From Sipunculus nudus (lineage: Eukaryota > Annelida > Sipuncula > Golfingiida > Sipunculidae): a stretch of DNA of 64,000 nucleotides. Positions 60,351 through 64,000 of the stretch are shown one piece after another; positions within the stretch are counted from its first letter, which is position 1; each line of letters begins with the position of its first letter. Under the pieces are notes generated by a model that was not told the DNA's origin, ran no database searches, and worked only from the letters and a program-made list of their open reading frames with translations. Made by a program: the position numbers and the translations under genes. Where the stretch lies: NCBI GenBank assembly GCA_026874595.1, contig CM049320.1, positions 41,736,714 through 41,800,713 of the forward strand, given 5' to 3'.

Positions 60351-62104
60351 TTAGATGACCTTCCCTATTGCCTTCAACACAGTATTAAGTTATGTCTAAG
60401 TCAATTGATAGTTTTCAGTATCTGAATATATTGTCTACAATGTTACACGGTCAAACGTTATATATTGGAAAATACAGAAACGTCGGGGCCCAAAACATAT
60501 TCCGACATGATTTACTGGAGGAAGAGAAAAGTCGCAAACATTCAGAAATTATGGTAGTCTGTCCATCCGTCTGTACAAAGTACGGATAAATTTAAGGAAT
60601 AAAAGAAATAGAAGTCCTAGACTTCCTGACTACCCGTCGGCTGCACTTCCACAATGACCCCCGATTTCAACATTTTATCTGTAGCGACTGGTGGTGTCCC
60701 CTGTCAATCAATCGATGAGACAGTAAGTCGACTGCAGATGGCGCACCGGTGCCTGCCCAGGATTAGTAACTGGGGACAGATGGTCCTTTTTAAAGATGCC
60801 CAATCACCTATCTTTTGAAAAAGAATTTATGTGATTTCTCGCTTCCTCTGTGTATATAATAATGATATCATGGTAATTTTGGTTGTGAAAAGATCTTAAA
60901 AGGCCTTTTTGAAGGATGTGTGAAATTGTTTATCAACAACATGTATGTAAACACAGCAATGTTGACAAACAGGAAAAACATGTAACCTTAGATGGTAGGT
61001 TGCATATATACAGAGGTAGAAAGTTCACTTGTTGCAAAACACCATTTGCAAATCTTTGGTTTATCTGACTTGCTGCCAGATGCCTTTGTTTTGATTATTT
61101 TTTGCGGGCCCCCACATATTATAAACATGTTTATATAAACAAAACAAATAGCCTATGTGCGGTGATATCCACTTTTTCTGGCTTATTTTTATGAAAACTC
61201 GAAGGGGTTACCTTTAGTTTATAATGGTCAGATAGGTGATTTGGCCCCTTTAAAGTATCTTTTAAAAATTAAATTAGAGAAATCACCATATAGTTTCTTC
61301 CTTCGATGGGAGTCCGTTAAGTTTGAGTTTATTCCCTCAAACCTAAATATTATCTCAGAGTTTTAAACTAAGGTTAAGGAAGGAATACAGGCATAATATG
61401 AGACAACATCATCCTGATAAGGCACAACATTTATATTTTACAACTTACTTGTTACCATGGATTTTGGACATTTGTCTCATTATGGTATTTCAATTTTTCT
61501 AAGAATATATATAACACTAAACAACCAAAGGGAAGCATGTAATTGTAGTTTCTGTGGGCATGTGTCATAATAATCGAATCGAAAAGTTACAACTGTCTAC
61601 GATATCGATTTGACTGAATTTCTATTAAAACAGTTTGAGGCGTAATAACGCAACCATACTTTGCAATTTGAACTATAGTTGTGCCTAATAATTTTTAAAA
61701 CATAATACTACTTTCCAATTTGCTTCATTTGTTGGAACAAACCTTTACATACAAAAATCAGACATTCACATGTAGGTGTATACCTTAATACAAATCAGGG
61801 TGGAAAAATAACGTGACGATATATAATCTAATAATGAAGAGAATTAAAGTTTTACACTGCCGTTTGTCGATGAACGTTTCCCACTTTTTTTTCACAAGTG
61901 AGTAGGTAACCTTCTTTACAAGATTATTATCTTGCAATATGTCAAAAATTAGATTGACCAGAAAGCGAAAAAAATTCAAAGCATCCAGTTTGTTTTCAGA
62001 TGAAGGGATAATAACATTATTCATTTCAGGGATAAATGTACTAGATTAATGTGAATACTTACATGAAATCAGGTGTACCTGTATGACACAAGGTATAAAC
62101 ATAT
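60351..62104. other. Unique AT-rich sequence
   Basis: No repeat boundary or supported exon. The minus-strand frame at 61785-62024 is Ile/Phe/Leu-rich noise. Confidence 0.35.
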
Positions 62105-62498
62105 CAGTGATATAGTCGAGTACCAGTCCAAGTCCACTTCGTTCGAGTTCGAGTCATCTGAAACCCGAGTCCAAGTAAAAAAAAAACTCTTTATAAAAAA
62201 TACTGTAATATAGATTACATTGAGAAGTATTTAATGGTAGTATAGACCGTAAATACATGGCTTTTACGTCAAGGTTTAATCACCTTTAGCTTCCAATGCA
62301 GACTTAAAGCTTAGTTTATATGGTCTTTTTGTAAGTAGTTCGCATATGTATATAAATGTATTTATGGCATGTGACAGAGGTTTCCTTTTGATGGACTCCG
62401 AGCCCGAGTACAAGTCCGAGCGAAGGACGCTCGAGCTAAAATCCGAGTCCCTAAAAAGTGACTTGAATCCAAATCGGGACTCGAGTCCTCCATCAGTG
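62105..62498. mobile_element. 'gagtcc'-rich MITE
   Basis: The left end cagtgatatagtcgagtacc (62105) and the complement of the right end (cactgatggaggactcgagt, read inward from 62498) align with several mismatches. Both arms are packed with gagtcc/aagtcc words. Relatives occur at 5690, 6830 and 8450. No clear target duplication; no coding. Confidence 0.55.
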
Positions 62499-62519
62499 TG
62501 AAATATGATTAAATCAAGT

Positions 62520-62780
62520 TAATTATAACATGTAATGGGAAAGGATATTAATTTATTAGCTGTATAGACTGCTAAGACCAAAGCAGTGTGTGTGACAGGC
62601 TCTGTGGAGGGCTAATTAACTTAATAAAATCTGGTGGAAATTAATGCTAGGTAAAGATAGTGCCTGGATCATATAATTGATTACACGTTGGTCGTTCTCA
62701 CCCATGCAGGTAGTATTACGTAAGACGTTGTAAATTCTGAATGTTTAGCTTTAATTAATCGTTTATGAAACTTTTCTGTC
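62520..62780. other. Unique block, possible conserved regulatory DNA
   Basis: Contains ggctaattaacttaat (62611), gtgtgtgacagg with a Meis-like TGACAG (62592) and tttaattaatcg (62751). Non-repetitive and without open frames, a profile typical of developmental enhancers; unproven. Confidence 0.2.
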
Positions 62781-63480
62781 CTATAACTGAGTGTAAGGGG
62801 TTGCCATCAAAGACAGATCCTATAAAGAGACAAATCAAGTGTTAACTGCATTTCAGCATAGTATTATGTCTTTAAATTTACAACCAATACAGGAATCACT
62901 TAATACCTAAATAGTAATCACATGGACAGGAGCTTGTCGAACAAAGTGTTTAATGTGAGTATACGAACTGATTTTCATTAGTTTATGCATATATGTAACA
63001 TTTTCCTGGTAGCCTGGTCTTTTACTTGGTTCAGCAGAGATCTTATTTCACTGCAACCCCTGTGATACTATTTCATCAAATATGAACTAAGGAATTGAAC
63101 CCAACAGGTAACATAGAAACACTCCTACACTATAAGTGGACTTACCCATTAATCCCTGGATAATAAAGTATAGGCGACCCGATGGGTCAGAATGGGGCAT
63201 AGAATCACTATCTAAGTGGGGGGCCCTAGGGTGTAGACGCCACCCTTTGGCTCTTAGGCAAGTCACTTTAGTGAGTAGCAAATGTTTCCGCGTGTAAGGT
63301 AATGGAGGTATTTAAGCACCTGCGAAGCTGAGTAGTCTGCAACCCTCCATATATTTAGTGAAGCACATATCCTCATAGGCTAGAGGTATGATCATGTTTT
63401 GGCTTAGTAATAAACTAATAACAACATTCCAAATTCGGACAGACCTTTCTACGGTGGCCCGTAAAAGATACACAGAATTT
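62781..63480. other. Unique sequence, nothing recognised
   Basis: No supported feature. The minus frame 63087-63281 starts at a non-ATG codon. Confidence 0.35.
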
Positions 63481-63484
63481 ATTA

Positions 63485-63795
63485 GTTATCTCGTTCCCAT
63501 GCGATAGTATCCCGTTCCCACGCGATAAAAATCTCGTTCCTACGCGATAGTATCTTATTCCCTAGCGATAATTATCTCATTCCCACGCGATAGTATCTCG
63601 TTCCCACGCGATAATTATCTCGTTCCAACGCGGTAGTATCTCATTCCCACGCAATAATTATCTCGTTTCAATGCGTGGTATCTCGTTCCTGCGCGATAGT
63701 ATCTCGTTCCCACGCGATAGTATCTCGTTCCCACGCGATAGTGTCTCGTTCCCACGCGATAGTGTCTCGTTCCCACGCGATAGTGTCTCGTTCGC
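63485..63795. repeat. 21/22-bp CG-containing minisatellite
   Basis: About 14 units built on atctcgttcccacgcgatag. The spacer alternates between 'tagt' (21 bp) and 'taatt' (22 bp) forms in the first half and becomes uniform 21-bp tagt units at the right (63690-63790). The 60-codon minus-strand frame is a repeat artefact. Confidence 0.92.
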
Positions 63796-63978
63796 ACGCA
63801 AAAATATAAATAAACAATACAGTAAATCTTTCATCTTAATTCGATGTTTCTCTACGCCGGATCAAGATTATGGTCGTTTATTTGCATGCATGCGCTGTCT
63901 GCTTAATACGCGGAGCCCTGAAATTGTGCAACACCCATGGGCCACGTTTGTTCAGAGAATGGGTGGGCGGGAAGGGTT

Positions 63979-63992
63979 GGGGGGGGGGGGGG
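63979..63992. repeat. G14 run at window end
   Basis: Homopolymer G within a G-rich stretch (ggtgggcgggaagggttgg), potentially G-quadruplex forming. Confidence 0.85.
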
Positions 63993-64000
63993 TCAGGGTT

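Overview
The window looks like nuclear DNA of an invertebrate animal, most likely a marine mollusc. The evidence is tRNA-headed SINEs, many small non-autonomous DNA transposons, two 'pearl'-like elements with tandem cores (a type first described in bivalves), long AT dinucleotide runs, no bacterial-style gene packing and no long ATG-initiated reading frame. The placement is an inference from repeat style; no rRNA, tRNA or recognisable conserved protein is present to confirm it.

1-23.97 kb is AT-rich intergenic or intronic sequence. It holds a SINE (265-700), a hAT-like MITE with perfect 13-bp ends (7058-8373), a pogo-like MITE (18078-18260), one copy of a two-copy hAT-like family (1998-2423), a second SINE (23047-23290), a near-perfect 30-bp hairpin (19441-19543), a CRE cluster (17378-17436) and a few short open stretches with plausible splice sites or start contexts. 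None of these could be tied to a known gene.

23.97-49.03 kb is the dominant feature: about 25 kb of one 54-bp tandem repeat, roughly 460 copies. 54 is a multiple of three, so the monomer is open in one + frame (an 18-residue Cys-rich unit) and in two - frames. This gives many long but spurious-looking reading frames, nearly all lacking ATG. Frame-breaking monomers (53, 55 and 35 bp) recur at fixed intervals and mark nested higher-order duplications of 3573, 3073, 1793, 1524 and 1456 bp. The left 1.5 kb differs from the rest: it lacks the GCG-to-GTG (CpG-to-TpG) change that is common elsewhere.

49.03-64 kb returns to mixed intergenic sequence. It has a possible terminal exon (49978-50256), two pearl-like tandem-core elements (50430-51000 and 58393-60350), a minus-strand copy of the 23-kb SINE, the second copy of the 2-kb hAT-like family (54290-54681), a 'gagtcc'-rich MITE (62105-62498) and a 21/22-bp minisatellite (63485-63795). 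Several non-repetitive stretches rich in homeodomain, POU and CRE-type motifs could be conserved regulatory DNA, but only cross-species alignment can show this.
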